DNA of 64,000 bases from NCBI GenBank assembly GCA_047621345.1, contig JBLHLW010000012.1, positions 1-64,000 on the forward strand. Reading direction: 5' to 3'. A program made the translations under genes and the position numbers. Under the pieces are notes generated by a model. It did no database searches, had not been told where the DNA came from, and saw nothing but the letters and a program-made list of their open reading frames with translations. The stretch comes from Actimicrobium sp047621345. Lineage in GTDB: Bacteria; Pseudomonadota; Gammaproteobacteria; Burkholderiales; Burkholderiaceae_D. This document shows, in pieces, positions 1 to 9,035 of this stretch (the first letter of the stretch is position 1; every line of letters starts with the position of its first letter).

Positions 1-33
1 GCTGATTTGCGATAGGCTATTGAGGCACAAAGC

Positions 34-513
34 ATGCTGTTATCTGAACAAGCGTATAAAAAAATTGATCGTGAAGTGAGCAAGTTTCCCGTCGACCAGA
101 AGCAGTCGGCGGTGATGGGTGCACTGGCGATTGCCCAGGACGAAGCAGGCTGGCTGTCGCCAGACCTGATGCAAGAAATTGCCGGGTATCTCGGCATGGC
201 GGCCATCGCGGTACAGGAAGTGGCCACGTTCTATTCGATGTACAACACCGCGCCGATCGGCAAATTCAAAATTACCGTGTGTACCAATTTGCCGTGCGCC
301 TTGTCCGGTGGCGAAAAAGCAGCGCAATACCTGAAGCAAAAACTGGGTATCGGCTATCTCGAAACATCGGCGGATGGCCAGTTCACGCTGGAGGAAGGCG
401 AGTGCATGGGCGCCTGCGGTGATTCACCAGTGATGCTGGTGAATAACAAGCGGATGTGCAGCTGGATGTCCAACGACAAGATCGATGACTTAGTAGAGGA
501 GTTAAAAAAATGA
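34..513 (+). CDS. nuoE: NADH-quinone oxidoreductase subunit E
   Basis: This is the 24-kDa subunit of the peripheral arm of respiratory complex I and carries the N1a 2Fe-2S cluster next to the FMN subunit. The 159-residue protein has the family's four cluster cysteines at C83, C88, C124 and C128, in CTNLPC and CMGAC. It opens the visible part of the nuo operon. The bases GCTGA at the window edge probably end nuoD, although that gene is not visible. Its stop overlaps the nuoF start as ATGA. Length and motifs are typical. Confidence 0.96.
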   Translation: MLLSEQAYKKIDREVSKFPVDQKQSAVMGALAIAQDEAGWLSPDLMQEIAGYLGMAAIAVQEVATFYSMYNTAPIGKFKITVCTNLPCALSGGEKAAQYLKQKLGIGYLETSADGQFTLEEGECMGACGDSPVMLVNNKRMCSWMSNDKIDDLVEELKK

Positions 514-1805
514 CGAGCCTGCACACACGGCACATCAAGCCACTGATCCTCGCGGGTCTCGATGGCAAGAACTGGCATCTTGAAGACTACGTGGCGCGCG
601 GCGGTTATGCCCAGCTAAAACGTATCCTCAACGATAAAATCACGCCCGAGCAAGTCATCGCCGAGCTGAAGGCTTCGGCATTACGTGGACGCGGCGGCGC
701 CGGGTTTCCAACCGGCCTGAAATGGAGTTTCATGCCGCGCCAGTTTCCAGGTCAAAAGTATCTGGTCTGTAATTCGGATGAGGGCGAGCCCGGCACTTTC
801 AAGGATCGCGACATCATGCGCTACAACCCGCATGCGCTGATCGAAGGCATGGCCATCGGTGCGTATGCAATGGGCATCACGGTCGGCTACAACTATATCC
901 ACGGTGAAATTTGGGCAGACTACGAACGCTTCGAAGACGCCATCGAAGAAGCCCGTGCTGCCGGTATGCTCGGTGACCGGATTGCCGGTAGCGACTTCAC
1001 GTTCCAGTTGCATGCGTTCCATGGTTATGGTGCCTACATTTGCGGCGAAGAAACCGCCTTGCTCGAATCGATGGAAGGCAAGAAAGGCCAACCGCGCTTC
1101 AAGCCGCCTTTCCCTGCCAGCTTCGGTTTGTACGGCAAGCCGACAACGATCAACAACACCGAGACCTTCGCGGCCGTGCCGTTCGTCTTTGCGATGGGTG
1201 GCGAAGCCTATGCTGGCCTCGGCAAACCGAATAACGGCGGCACCAAGATTTTTTCGGTGTCGGGCGACGTGGCCAGGCCGGGTAACTACGAAGTCCCTTT
1301 GGGAACGCCGTTTGCAACCTTGCTGGAACTCGCCGGTGGCATGCGCGATGGCAAGAAGATCAAGGCGGTAATTCCCGGCGGTTCATCGATGCCTGTGTTG
1401 ACCGGTGACGTCATGATGGCTACCGACATGGATTACGACTCGATCGCCAAAGCTGGTTCGATGCTGGGTTCGGGCGCGGTCATCGTGATGGATGAAACGC
1501 GCTGCATGGTCAAGTCATTGCTACGCTTGTCGTATTTCTATTACGAAGAATCTTGCGGTCAATGCACGCCGTGTCGCGAAGGCACCGGTTGGCTCTATCG
1601 CATGGTCCATCGGATCGAACACGGTCAGGGCAGGGCGGACGATCTCGACATGCTCAATTCGATTGCTGACAACATTCAGGGCCGCACAATTTGTGCGCTC
1701 GGTGATGCCGCAGCGATGCCAGTGCGGGCGATGATTAAGAATTTCCGCGAAGAATTCGAATACCACATCGAGCACAAGCACTGCCTGGTTCCAGCCTATA
1801 TTTAA
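510..1805 (+). CDS. nuoF: NADH-quinone oxidoreductase subunit F (NADH/FMN-binding)
   Basis: This subunit oxidises NADH at FMN and passes electrons to the N3 4Fe-4S cluster. The 431-residue protein shows the glycine-rich nucleotide-binding stretch GRGGAGFPTG at about 60-69, the NSDEGEPGTFKDR region at about 88-100, and cluster cysteines C349, C352, C355 and C395. It overlaps nuoE by 4 bases (ATGA), so the two are probably translationally coupled. Nothing is unusual. Confidence 0.97.
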   Translation: MTSLHTRHIKPLILAGLDGKNWHLEDYVARGGYAQLKRILNDKITPEQVIAELKASALRGRGGAGFPTGLKWSFMPRQFPGQKYLVCNSDEGEPGTFKDRDIMRYNPHALIEGMAIGAYAMGITVGYNYIHGEIWADYERFEDAIEEARAAGMLGDRIAGSDFTFQLHAFHGYGAYICGEETALLESMEGKKGQPRFKPPFPASFGLYGKPTTINNTETFAAVPFVFAMGGEAYAGLGKPNNGGTKIFSVSGDVARPGNYEVPLGTPFATLLELAGGMRDGKKIKAVIPGGSSMPVLTGDVMMATDMDYDSIAKAGSMLGSGAVIVMDETRCMVKSLLRLSYFYYEESCGQCTPCREGTGWLYRMVHRIEHGQGRADDLDMLNSIADNIQGRTICALGDAAAMPVRAMIKNFREEFEYHIEHKHCLVPAYI

Positions 1806-1885
1806 GCTGAACCGGGTCGGCTGACTCGACCAATTTGCACCGTGCGGTCTGCCCAGCGCAGCCGCCACTACTTGGGCAAAAAAAG

Positions 1886-4228
1886 ATGGCCATGGTTGAA
1901 ATCGAAATAGACGGCAAGAAAGTCGAAGTACCCGCAGGCAGCATGGTGATGGATGCGGCCAACAAACTTGGCACCTACATCCCGCATTTCTGCTATCACA
2001 AGAAATTGACGATTGCGGCCAACTGCCGCATGTGTCTCGTTGAAGTCGAAAAGGCGCCGAAGCCCTTGCCAGCCTGCGCCACGCCAGTGTCGGCCGGCAT
2101 GATTGTGCGTTCGAATAGCGAGAAAGCTGTGCAGGCCCAAAAGGGCGTGATGGAATTCTTGTTGATCAACCATCCGCTCGATTGTCCGATCTGCGACCAG
2201 GGCGGCGAATGCCAATTGCAAGATTTAGCGGTGGGTTACGGAAAATCTTCTTCGCGTTACGATGAAGAAAAACGCATCGTCGTGCAAAAAGATGCGGGTC
2301 CACTGATCTCGATGAAAGAGATGACACGCTGTATTCATTGCACCCGATGCGTGCGCTTCGGCCAGGAAATCGCTGGTGTGATGGAGTTCGGCATGCTCGG
2401 TCGCGGTGAGCACGCCGAGATTACCTCGTTCGTTGGCAAGACCGTTGACTCGGAATTGTCGGGCAACATGATCGACCTGTGTCCGGTCGGTGCATTGACT
2501 TCCAAGCCATTTCGCTACAGTGCGCGTACGTGGGAATTGTCGCGTCGCAAATCGGTGAGCGCCCATGACAGCCTTGGCACCAACCTCGTCGTGCAAGTCA
2601 AGAGCAACCGCGTGATGCGCGTGTTGCCGCTCGAAAACGATGCGATCAACGAATGCTGGTTGTCTGATAAAGACCGCTTTTCCTATGAAGGTCTCAATAG
2701 CGACGAGCGTCTTACCGCGCCGATGCTAAAGCAAGACGGCAAGTGGCAAGAGGTGAGTTGGCAGACTGCACTTGAGTACGTCGCGCATGGCTTGCGTAAT
2801 ATCAAACATGAACACGGCGCCGATGCAATCGCTGCATTGGCGACGCCGAATTCAACACTTGAAGAATTAGCGCTGCTGCAAAAAGTCGTGCGCGGCATCG
2901 GTTCCGAGAATATAGATTTCCGTTTGCGTCAATCGAACTTCGCGCTCGATGGTGCAGTGACACCGTGGCTCGGGATGTCGATCGCCGACTTCGCTTTGCT
3001 TGATCGCGTCTTCGTGATTGGATCGTTCCTGCGCAAGGACCATCCGCTGCTCACCGCGCGCTTGCGTCAGTCGGTCAAGAGCGGTGCGCAAGTTAGTCTG
3101 TTGCATGCCACCGATGATGATTTACTCATGCCAGTAGCTAACAAGATCATTGCTGCGCCATCAGCTTGGTTGAATGTATTGGGCGAGGTCATTGTCGCAG
3201 TAGCGCAAGCAAAATCGTTGGTGATGCCAACCGGATTCGAAGGTGTTATTGCCTCGACAGAAGCGCAGAAAATTGCGGCTAGCCTGATGTCGGCTGCACC
3301 GGGTGCGATCATGCTCGGCAATGCAGCGTCACAGCATCCGCAAGCCGCGCAGTTGCACGCTGCAGCACAGTGGATTGCCGAAGCAACGGGCACCACACTC
3401 GGTTTTCTAACCGAGGCGGCCAATACAGTCGGTGGTTATCTCGCCAACGCGATTCCGGGTTCGGGAGCAAACGCCGCAAGTGCTTTTGCTGTTCCGCGCA
3501 AGGCCTACGTGTTGTTCAATGCAGAGCCCCAACTCGACAGTGCGAATCCGCAAGTCGCGCGCGCAGCACTTGATCAAGCTGAGATGGTCGTCGTCCTGTC
3601 GGCGTTCAAGCACGGCACCGATTATGCCGATGTGCTGTTACCGATTGCACCGTTCACCGAAACTGCCGGCACGTTCGTCAGCTGCGAAGGCCGCGTTCAA
3701 AGTTTCAATGGCACCGTCAGGCCGCTCGGCGACACGCGTCCCGGTTGGAAGGTTTTGCGCGTACTGGGTAACTTGCTCGGCCTGAGCGGTTTCGACTACG
3801 ACACCTCCGAAGCCATTCGCAACGAAGTGCTAGGTGACGGTGCCACCGTTGGCCTCGACCTGACAACGCGTTTGAATAACAAGACGACGTTCGCACCCCA
3901 AGCCCCGCTAATGCAAAACAGTGGTGGCCTCGAGCGTATTGCCGAAGTACCGATCTATTTCACTGATGCGATTGCGCGGCGCGCACCTGCCTTGCAGGAA
4001 ACCAGTGATGCACGCGCACCGACGGCACGACTGTCCGTCGCACTGGCGCAGCAGCTCGGTGTTGTCGACGGCGCAGCAGTGCGTGTCACGCAGGGCAGCG
4101 GCAATACGGTTCTTGAGGTAGTCATCGAGGCCGGCTTGCCCGATAATGCGGTGCGCATCGCTGCCGCGCACAAGGCAACGGCAATGCTGGGTGCGATGTT
4201 CGGCCCAATCAGTGTGGAGAAAGTCTGA
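1886..4228 (+). CDS. nuoG: NADH-quinone oxidoreductase subunit G
   Basis: This is the large iron-sulfur subunit of complex I. The N-terminal ferredoxin-like domain holds 2Fe-2S cysteines (HFCYHK, NCRMC), then an H/C3 cluster motif (HPLDCPICDQGGEC) and 4Fe-4S motifs (CIHCTRC, DLCPVGAL). These precede a molybdopterin-oxidoreductase-like domain that is degenerate in this family. The frame is open upstream to a TTG at 1835, but ATG 1886, or ATG 1892 two codons later (MVEIEIDGKK), fits the family N-terminus. The choice between the two is unsure. With ATG 1886 the product is 780 residues. Its stop overlaps nuoH by one base. Confidence 0.94.
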   Translation: MAMVEIEIDGKKVEVPAGSMVMDAANKLGTYIPHFCYHKKLTIAANCRMCLVEVEKAPKPLPACATPVSAGMIVRSNSEKAVQAQKGVMEFLLINHPLDCPICDQGGECQLQDLAVGYGKSSSRYDEEKRIVVQKDAGPLISMKEMTRCIHCTRCVRFGQEIAGVMEFGMLGRGEHAEITSFVGKTVDSELSGNMIDLCPVGALTSKPFRYSARTWELSRRKSVSAHDSLGTNLVVQVKSNRVMRVLPLENDAINECWLSDKDRFSYEGLNSDERLTAPMLKQDGKWQEVSWQTALEYVAHGLRNIKHEHGADAIAALATPNSTLEELALLQKVVRGIGSENIDFRLRQSNFALDGAVTPWLGMSIADFALLDRVFVIGSFLRKDHPLLTARLRQSVKSGAQVSLLHATDDDLLMPVANKIIAAPSAWLNVLGEVIVAVAQAKSLVMPTGFEGVIASTEAQKIAASLMSAAPGAIMLGNAASQHPQAAQLHAAAQWIAEATGTTLGFLTEAANTVGGYLANAIPGSGANAASAFAVPRKAYVLFNAEPQLDSANPQVARAALDQAEMVVVLSAFKHGTDYADVLLPIAPFTETAGTFVSCEGRVQSFNGTVRPLGDTRPGWKVLRVLGNLLGLSGFDYDTSEAIRNEVLGDGATVGLDLTTRLNNKTTFAPQAPLMQNSGGLERIAEVPIYFTDAIARRAPALQETSDARAPTARLSVALAQQLGVVDGAAVRVTQGSGNTVLEVVIEAGLPDNAVRIAAAHKATAMLGAMFGPISVEKV

Positions 4229-5316
4229 TGGATCAGTTGCTTCTGAACATACACGCGACCGGTAATAGCTGGTTCGGCTATTTCTGGCCGCTGGTGTGGA
4301 ATCTGGTCAAGATCATTGCCTTGGTGTTGCCGATCATGGGTTGCGTTGCCTACCTGACGTTGTGGGAACGCAAGATGATCGGCTGGATGCATGTGCGGAT
4401 CGGCCCGAACCGGGTCGGCCCTGCCGGTTTGTTGCAACCAATTGCCGATGCGCTCAAGCTGCTGCTCAAAGAAATTATCATCCCGGCCAAGTCCAACAAG
4501 GCCTTGTTCGTGATTGCCCCCATCATGACCATCATGCCGGCGTTGGCCGCTTGGGTTGTGATCCCATTCGGTCCGGAAGTCGCGCTGGCCAATCTCAATG
4601 CCGGCCTGCTGTTCGCGATGGCCATCATGTCGCTTGAAGTGTATGGTGTGATCATCGCTGGCTGGGCATCCAATTCCAAATACGCGTTTCTTGGGGCGAT
4701 GCGCGCTTCGGCGCAAATGATTTCGTATGAAATTTCAATGGGCTTTGTGCTGGTGATCGTTCTAATGGTCACGGGCAGCCTGAACTTTACCGAGATCGTG
4801 CTGGCCCAAACCGAAGGCCGCATGGCGAGCATGGGTTTGAATTTCCTGTCCTGGAACTGGTTGCCGCTACTGCCGATGTTTGGCGTCTTCATCATCGCCG
4901 GAATCGCTGAAACCAGCCGTCATCCATTTGACGTGGTCGAGGGTGAATCGGAAATCGTCGCCGGTCACATGGTGGAGTACTCGGGCATGTCGTTCGCGAT
5001 GTTTTTCCTGGCTGAATACGCCAACATGATCCTGATTTCTATCCTCGCGGCGTTAATGTTCCTCGGCGGATGGGACTCACCGATCGGTGCACAAGTGCCA
5101 GTTCTGGGCTTGCTGTCCTACCTGCCTGGCTGGATCTGGCTTGGTATCAAGACCTTCCTGATCGTCTCGATCTTCATCTGGGTGCGGGCATCGTTTCCGC
5201 GCTACCGGTATGACCAGATCATGCGTCTCGGCTGGAAGATATTCATCCCGCTGACACTGGGTTATCTGGTGTTTGTGGCGGCTTGGATGCAAACCTCATG
5301 GAATATTTGGAAGTAA
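4228..5316 (+). CDS. nuoH: NADH-quinone oxidoreductase subunit H
   Basis: This membrane subunit links the peripheral arm to the membrane arm and forms much of the quinone pocket. The 362-residue protein is highly hydrophobic with about eight membrane segments. It has the conserved loops ERKMIGWMHVRIGPNRVGP (about 48-66) and ETSRHPFDVVEGESE (about 229-243), the latter rich in acidic residues near the quinone site. The start overlaps the nuoG stop (TGATG). Length is standard. Confidence 0.96.
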   Translation: MDQLLLNIHATGNSWFGYFWPLVWNLVKIIALVLPIMGCVAYLTLWERKMIGWMHVRIGPNRVGPAGLLQPIADALKLLLKEIIIPAKSNKALFVIAPIMTIMPALAAWVVIPFGPEVALANLNAGLLFAMAIMSLEVYGVIIAGWASNSKYAFLGAMRASAQMISYEISMGFVLVIVLMVTGSLNFTEIVLAQTEGRMASMGLNFLSWNWLPLLPMFGVFIIAGIAETSRHPFDVVEGESEIVAGHMVEYSGMSFAMFFLAEYANMILISILAALMFLGGWDSPIGAQVPVLGLLSYLPGWIWLGIKTFLIVSIFIWVRASFPRYRYDQIMRLGWKIFIPLTLGYLVFVAAWMQTSWNIWK

Positions 5317-5335
5317 AGAAAAGGGCGGATATACG

Positions 5336-5824
5336 ATGGAAGCCATCAAGGATTTTTTCAGTAGTTTGATGCTGCGCGAGCTGTTCAAGGGCATGGCCCT
5401 GACTGGCCGCTACATGTTTGCTCGCAAGATCACGGTGCAATTTCCGGAAGAAAAAACACCGCAGTCGCCGCGTTTCCGGGGACTGCATGCATTACGCCGC
5501 TACCCGAACGGAGAAGAACGCTGCATCGCCTGCAAGCTGTGCGAAGCAGTGTGTCCGGCAATGGCGATCACGATCGAATCCGAACAGCGCGATGACGGTT
5601 CGCGCCGCACCACACGCTACGACATCGACCTGACCAAGTGCATTTTCTGCGGCTTTTGCGAAGAATCCTGCCCTGTCGATTCGATTGTCGAAACCAGCAT
5701 CCTCGAATACCACGGCGAAAAGCGCGGTGATCTGTACTACACCAAGGAAATGCTGCTTGCCGTCGGTGACCGCTACGAGAATGACATCGCCGCAGCCCGC
5801 GCTGCCGATGCGCCTTATCGCTGA
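5336..5824 (+). CDS. nuoI: NADH-quinone oxidoreductase subunit I
   Basis: This 8Fe ferredoxin-type subunit carries clusters N6a and N6b, which deliver electrons towards N2. The 162-residue product has two CxxCxxCxxxCP motifs, CIACKLCEAVCP and CIFCGFCEESCP. The frame is open back to a GTG at 5273 inside nuoH. I chose ATG 5336 because it follows AAGGGCGG at a good distance and gives the family start MEAIKDFF. Confidence 0.95.
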   Translation: MEAIKDFFSSLMLRELFKGMALTGRYMFARKITVQFPEEKTPQSPRFRGLHALRRYPNGEERCIACKLCEAVCPAMAITIESEQRDDGSRRTTRYDIDLTKCIFCGFCEESCPVDSIVETSILEYHGEKRGDLYYTKEMLLAVGDRYENDIAAARAADAPYR

Positions 5825-5884
5825 TGAACGCTTCAGTGCTCCACACTAACCTGGCTGTCTGCATGCCGACTCTTCTGGTCCATC

Positions 5885-6562
5885 ATGGAATTTAAAACTG
5901 CCCTGTTCTACGCGTTCTCGGCCATCCTCGTGATGGCAGCGCTGAAAGTCATTACCGACCGCAACCCGGTCCATTCCGCACTGTATCTGGTGCTGGCATT
6001 TTTCTCGGCTGCGGCCATCTGGTTGCTGCTGCAAGCTGAATTCCTCGCCATCGTGCTAGTGCTGGTGTATGTCGGTGCGGTGATGGTGCTGTTCCTTTTC
6101 GTTGTGATGATGCTCGACATTAATGTCGACAGGATGCGTGAAGGCTTCTGGGGCTACCTACCGTTTGCCGCGTTCATTGGCGTGCTGATCGTGCTGGAAA
6201 TGTCGGCCGTGCTGCTACAAGCTTTTTGGGCGCCGGATGCCCAAGTGCCAGCCGCAGCGTCGACCATTGGTAATACGAAAGCGCTGGGTATGCTGATCTA
6301 TACCGAGTACGTCTACGCGTTTGAAATCGCTGCGGCGATCCTGTTACTGGCGATCGTGTCCGCAGTCGCATTAACGATGCGCAAGCGCAAGGACAGCAAG
6401 TATTTTGATCCGGCTGATGCCGTCAAGGTCAAGGCCATTGATCGCGTACGCATCGTCAAGATGAAATCCGAATCGACCCGTAACGCTGCTGACGTTATTG
6501 CTGACACCAGCTCCGATGTCGCTCCTTCCACACCCGCTGCCCCGGCAGCAAAACAAAAATAA
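5885..6562 (+). CDS. nuoJ: NADH-quinone oxidoreductase subunit J
   Basis: This is a membrane-arm subunit of complex I. The 225-residue protein has about five hydrophobic segments and the conserved stretch VLVYVGAVMVLFLFVVMML (about 58-76), which contains the pi-bulge region of the third helix. The C-terminal 60 residues after about 160 are hydrophilic and end in a Pro/Ala-rich tail, somewhat longer than in many bacterial NuoJ proteins. The gene sits 60 bases after nuoI and 9 bases before nuoK. Confidence 0.94.
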   Translation: MEFKTALFYAFSAILVMAALKVITDRNPVHSALYLVLAFFSAAAIWLLLQAEFLAIVLVLVYVGAVMVLFLFVVMMLDINVDRMREGFWGYLPFAAFIGVLIVLEMSAVLLQAFWAPDAQVPAAASTIGNTKALGMLIYTEYVYAFEIAAAILLLAIVSAVALTMRKRKDSKYFDPADAVKVKAIDRVRIVKMKSESTRNAADVIADTSSDVAPSTPAAPAAKQK

Positions 6563-6571
6563 GGCGCGCAC

Positions 6572-6880
6572 GTGACCGTTACTCTCGTTCATTACCTCAT
6601 TCTTGGCGCGATCCTGTTTGCGATCTCCATCGTTGGCATTTTCCTCAACCGCAAGAACATCATTATTCTGCTGATGGCTATCGAATTGATGCTGCTCGCG
6701 GTGAATACCAACTTCATTGCGTTCTCGCATTACCTTGGTGACGCCGCCGGACAGATCTTCGTTTTCTTCATCCTCACCGTCGCTGCTGCTGAAGCCGCGA
6801 TCGGACTGGCAATTCTGGTCGTGATGTTCCGTAACCTCGACACCATTAATGTCGAAGATCTCGACAGCCTGAAGGGGTAA
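6572..6880 (+). CDS. nuoK: NADH-quinone oxidoreductase subunit K
   Basis: This small membrane subunit is homologous to MrpC. The 102-residue protein has three transmembrane helices with the conserved glutamates in MAIELMLLAVN and AAAEAAIGLA that belong to the proton path. It starts with GTG at 6572 (VTVTLVHYL), and no in-frame ATG lies upstream. The stop overlaps a 22-codon ORF that runs almost to nuoL. Confidence 0.95.
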   Translation: MTVTLVHYLILGAILFAISIVGIFLNRKNIIILLMAIELMLLAVNTNFIAFSHYLGDAAGQIFVFFILTVAAAEAAIGLAILVVMFRNLDTINVEDLDSLKG

Positions 6881-6948
6881 TGATGAACCGCTTCATTGAC
6901 TGCAACACCACGACGAACATGCACGACAAAAATAACGATAAGGTCTAA
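6880..6948 (+). CDS. 22-codon ORF filling the nuoK-nuoL gap (translation uncertain)
   Basis: An ATG overlaps the nuoK stop (TAATG). Its frame stays open for 22 codons (MMNRFIDCNTTTNMHDKNND followed by KV) and stops with TAA two bases before the nuoL ATG. I recognise no family and the residues are polar. It could be a coupling leader that carries ribosomes from nuoK to nuoL, or chance in a 70-base spacer. The nuoL ribosome-binding site (GATAAGG) lies inside its last codons. Translation is inferred, not shown. Confidence 0.3.
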   Translation: MMNRFIDCNTTTNMHDKNNDKV

Positions 6949-6950
6949 TC

Positions 6951-9011
6951 ATGGCAGGCCAACTGAATTCCACTCTCTTGCTGGCGGTGCCTCTGGCTCC
7001 ATTGATCGGATCGGCCATTGCTGGCCTGTTCGGTACCCGCTTTTTTGGCAACGTGATCGGCCGCAAGGTCTCGCACACGGTCACGATACTGGGCGTGTTC
7101 ATTGCGCTGCTCATTTCGATTCACACGCTACTGGCAGTGCTGGATGGCGCCACATTCAACGAGACGCTCTACACCTGGCTGACCGTTGGCAGCATGAAAA
7201 TGGAAATCGGGTTTCTCGTCGATAGCCTGACAGCGATGATGATGTGCGTGGTGACATTTGTGTCGCTGATGGTGCATGTCTACTCGGTGGGCTACATGCG
7301 CGAAGACGAAGGCTATAACCGCTTCTTTTCGTATATTTCCCTGTTCACGTTCTCGATGTTGATGCTTGTCATGAGCAACAACTTTTTGCAACTGTTCTTC
7401 GGCTGGGAGGCAGTTGGCCTCGTGTCGTACCTCCTGATCGGTTTCTATTACACCAAGCCGACCGCCATTGCCGCCAACATGAAAGCTTTTCTGGTCAACC
7501 GGGTCGGCGACTTTGGTTTCATTCTTGGTATCGGTTTGTTGATGGCGTATGCCGGCTCAATGAACTACGAGGAAGTTTTCGCGCAAAAAGAAACGTTGGC
7601 AACGATGACGCTGCCCGGTACTAGCTGGTTGTTGATCACAACGGCCTGTATCTGCCTGTTCATTGGCGCGATGGGCAAGTCGGCGCAGTTCCCACTGCAC
7701 GTGTGGCTGCCCGATTCGATGGAAGGCCCGACACCCATTTCAGCATTGATCCATGCAGCAACGATGGTTACTGCAGGCATCTTCATGGTGGCGCGTATGT
7801 CGCCGCTGTTCGAGTTGTCAGATGCCGCGCTGTCGTTCATCCTCGTCATCGGTGCGATCACTGCACTGTTCATGGGCTTTCTCGGCATGATTCAGACCGA
7901 CATCAAACGCGTGGTCGCGTATTCGACGCTCTCGCAGCTGGGCTACATGACTGTTGCGCTCGGTTGTTCGGCCTACTCGGTGGCGGTGTTTCACTTGATG
8001 ACGCACGCGTTCTTCAAGGCGTTGCTGTTCCTTGGAGCCGGTTCGGTGATCGTCGGGATGCATCATGATCAGGACATTCGCAACATGGGTGGCTTGCGCA
8101 AATACATGCCGATTACATGGATCACGTCGCTCATCGGTTCGCTGGCCTTGATCGGGACACCGCTGTTTTCGGGTTTCTACTCGAAGGACAGCATTATCGA
8201 AGCGGTCGCCGCGACGCATCTGACCGGTTCCGGCTTCGCGTATTTCGCGGTACTGGTCAGTGTCTTTGTCACCGCGTTCTATTCTTTCCGGATGTATTTC
8301 CTGGTCTTCCATGGCAAAGAGCGTTTCGGCAAACCGCAGCATGGACACGATGATCACCACCATGCCAAAGAGGATGCCCACGGTCATGACGAGCACCATG
8401 GTCTTGCGCCCGGTCAGAAACCGCACGAGTCACCATGGGTCATCACACTGCCGCTGGTGTTGCTGGCAATTCCCTCGGCGCTGATCGGTTTCATTGCAAT
8501 TGAGCCGATGCTGTTCGGCGATTTCTTCAAGGGCGTGATCTTCGTCAATGAAGCCCATCAGGCAATGGAGGAGTTGCGCCACGAGTTTCAAGGTCCATGG
8601 CAGATGGCAATTCACGGCCTGACCATGGCGCCTTTCTGGCTCGCTCTGGCTGGTGTGGTGACTGCCTGGTATTTCTACCTTGTCAATCCTAAAGTGCCGG
8701 CATTGATCAAGCAAACCCTCGCGCCGATTCATACCTTGCTCGAGAATAAGTACTACCTCGACAAGATCAATCAGGTGGTGTTTGCCGACGGCGCACGGAT
8801 GATCGGTTCCGGCTTTTCGCGCTTTGGTGATCGGGCGTTGATCGATGGATTCGCCGTCAATGGCAGCGCAAAGGTGATCGGCTGGTTGTCGACCATCGTG
8901 CGCAAGCTGCAGTCCGGTTACATCTACCATTACGCATTTGTGATGATTCTTGGCGTGCTGGGATTCATGATGGTATTCCTGCCATTCCCACGGTTTCCGT
9001 TTAACCAATAA
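6951..9011 (+). CDS. nuoL: NADH-quinone oxidoreductase subunit L
   Basis: This is the distal antiporter-like subunit of complex I, involved in proton pumping and carrying the long lateral helix. The 686-residue protein has many membrane segments and the conserved stretches FFGWEAVGLVSYLLIGFYY and AMGKSAQFPLHVWLPDSMEG. A His/Asp-rich cytoplasmic-type loop with clustered HDDHHH and HDEHH lies at about 463-482, before the last helices. The start is ATG 6951 after AAGGTCTAATC. The protein is otherwise ordinary. Confidence 0.96.
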   Translation: MAGQLNSTLLLAVPLAPLIGSAIAGLFGTRFFGNVIGRKVSHTVTILGVFIALLISIHTLLAVLDGATFNETLYTWLTVGSMKMEIGFLVDSLTAMMMCVVTFVSLMVHVYSVGYMREDEGYNRFFSYISLFTFSMLMLVMSNNFLQLFFGWEAVGLVSYLLIGFYYTKPTAIAANMKAFLVNRVGDFGFILGIGLLMAYAGSMNYEEVFAQKETLATMTLPGTSWLLITTACICLFIGAMGKSAQFPLHVWLPDSMEGPTPISALIHAATMVTAGIFMVARMSPLFELSDAALSFILVIGAITALFMGFLGMIQTDIKRVVAYSTLSQLGYMTVALGCSAYSVAVFHLMTHAFFKALLFLGAGSVIVGMHHDQDIRNMGGLRKYMPITWITSLIGSLALIGTPLFSGFYSKDSIIEAVAATHLTGSGFAYFAVLVSVFVTAFYSFRMYFLVFHGKERFGKPQHGHDDHHHAKEDAHGHDEHHGLAPGQKPHESPWVITLPLVLLAIPSALIGFIAIEPMLFGDFFKGVIFVNEAHQAMEELRHEFQGPWQMAIHGLTMAPFWLALAGVVTAWYFYLVNPKVPALIKQTLAPIHTLLENKYYLDKINQVVFADGARMIGSGFSRFGDRALIDGFAVNGSAKVIGWLSTIVRKLQSGYIYHYAFVMILGVLGFMMVFLPFPRFPFNQ

Positions 9012-9035
9012 GCTGGCCAAGGTCACTCACTACTC

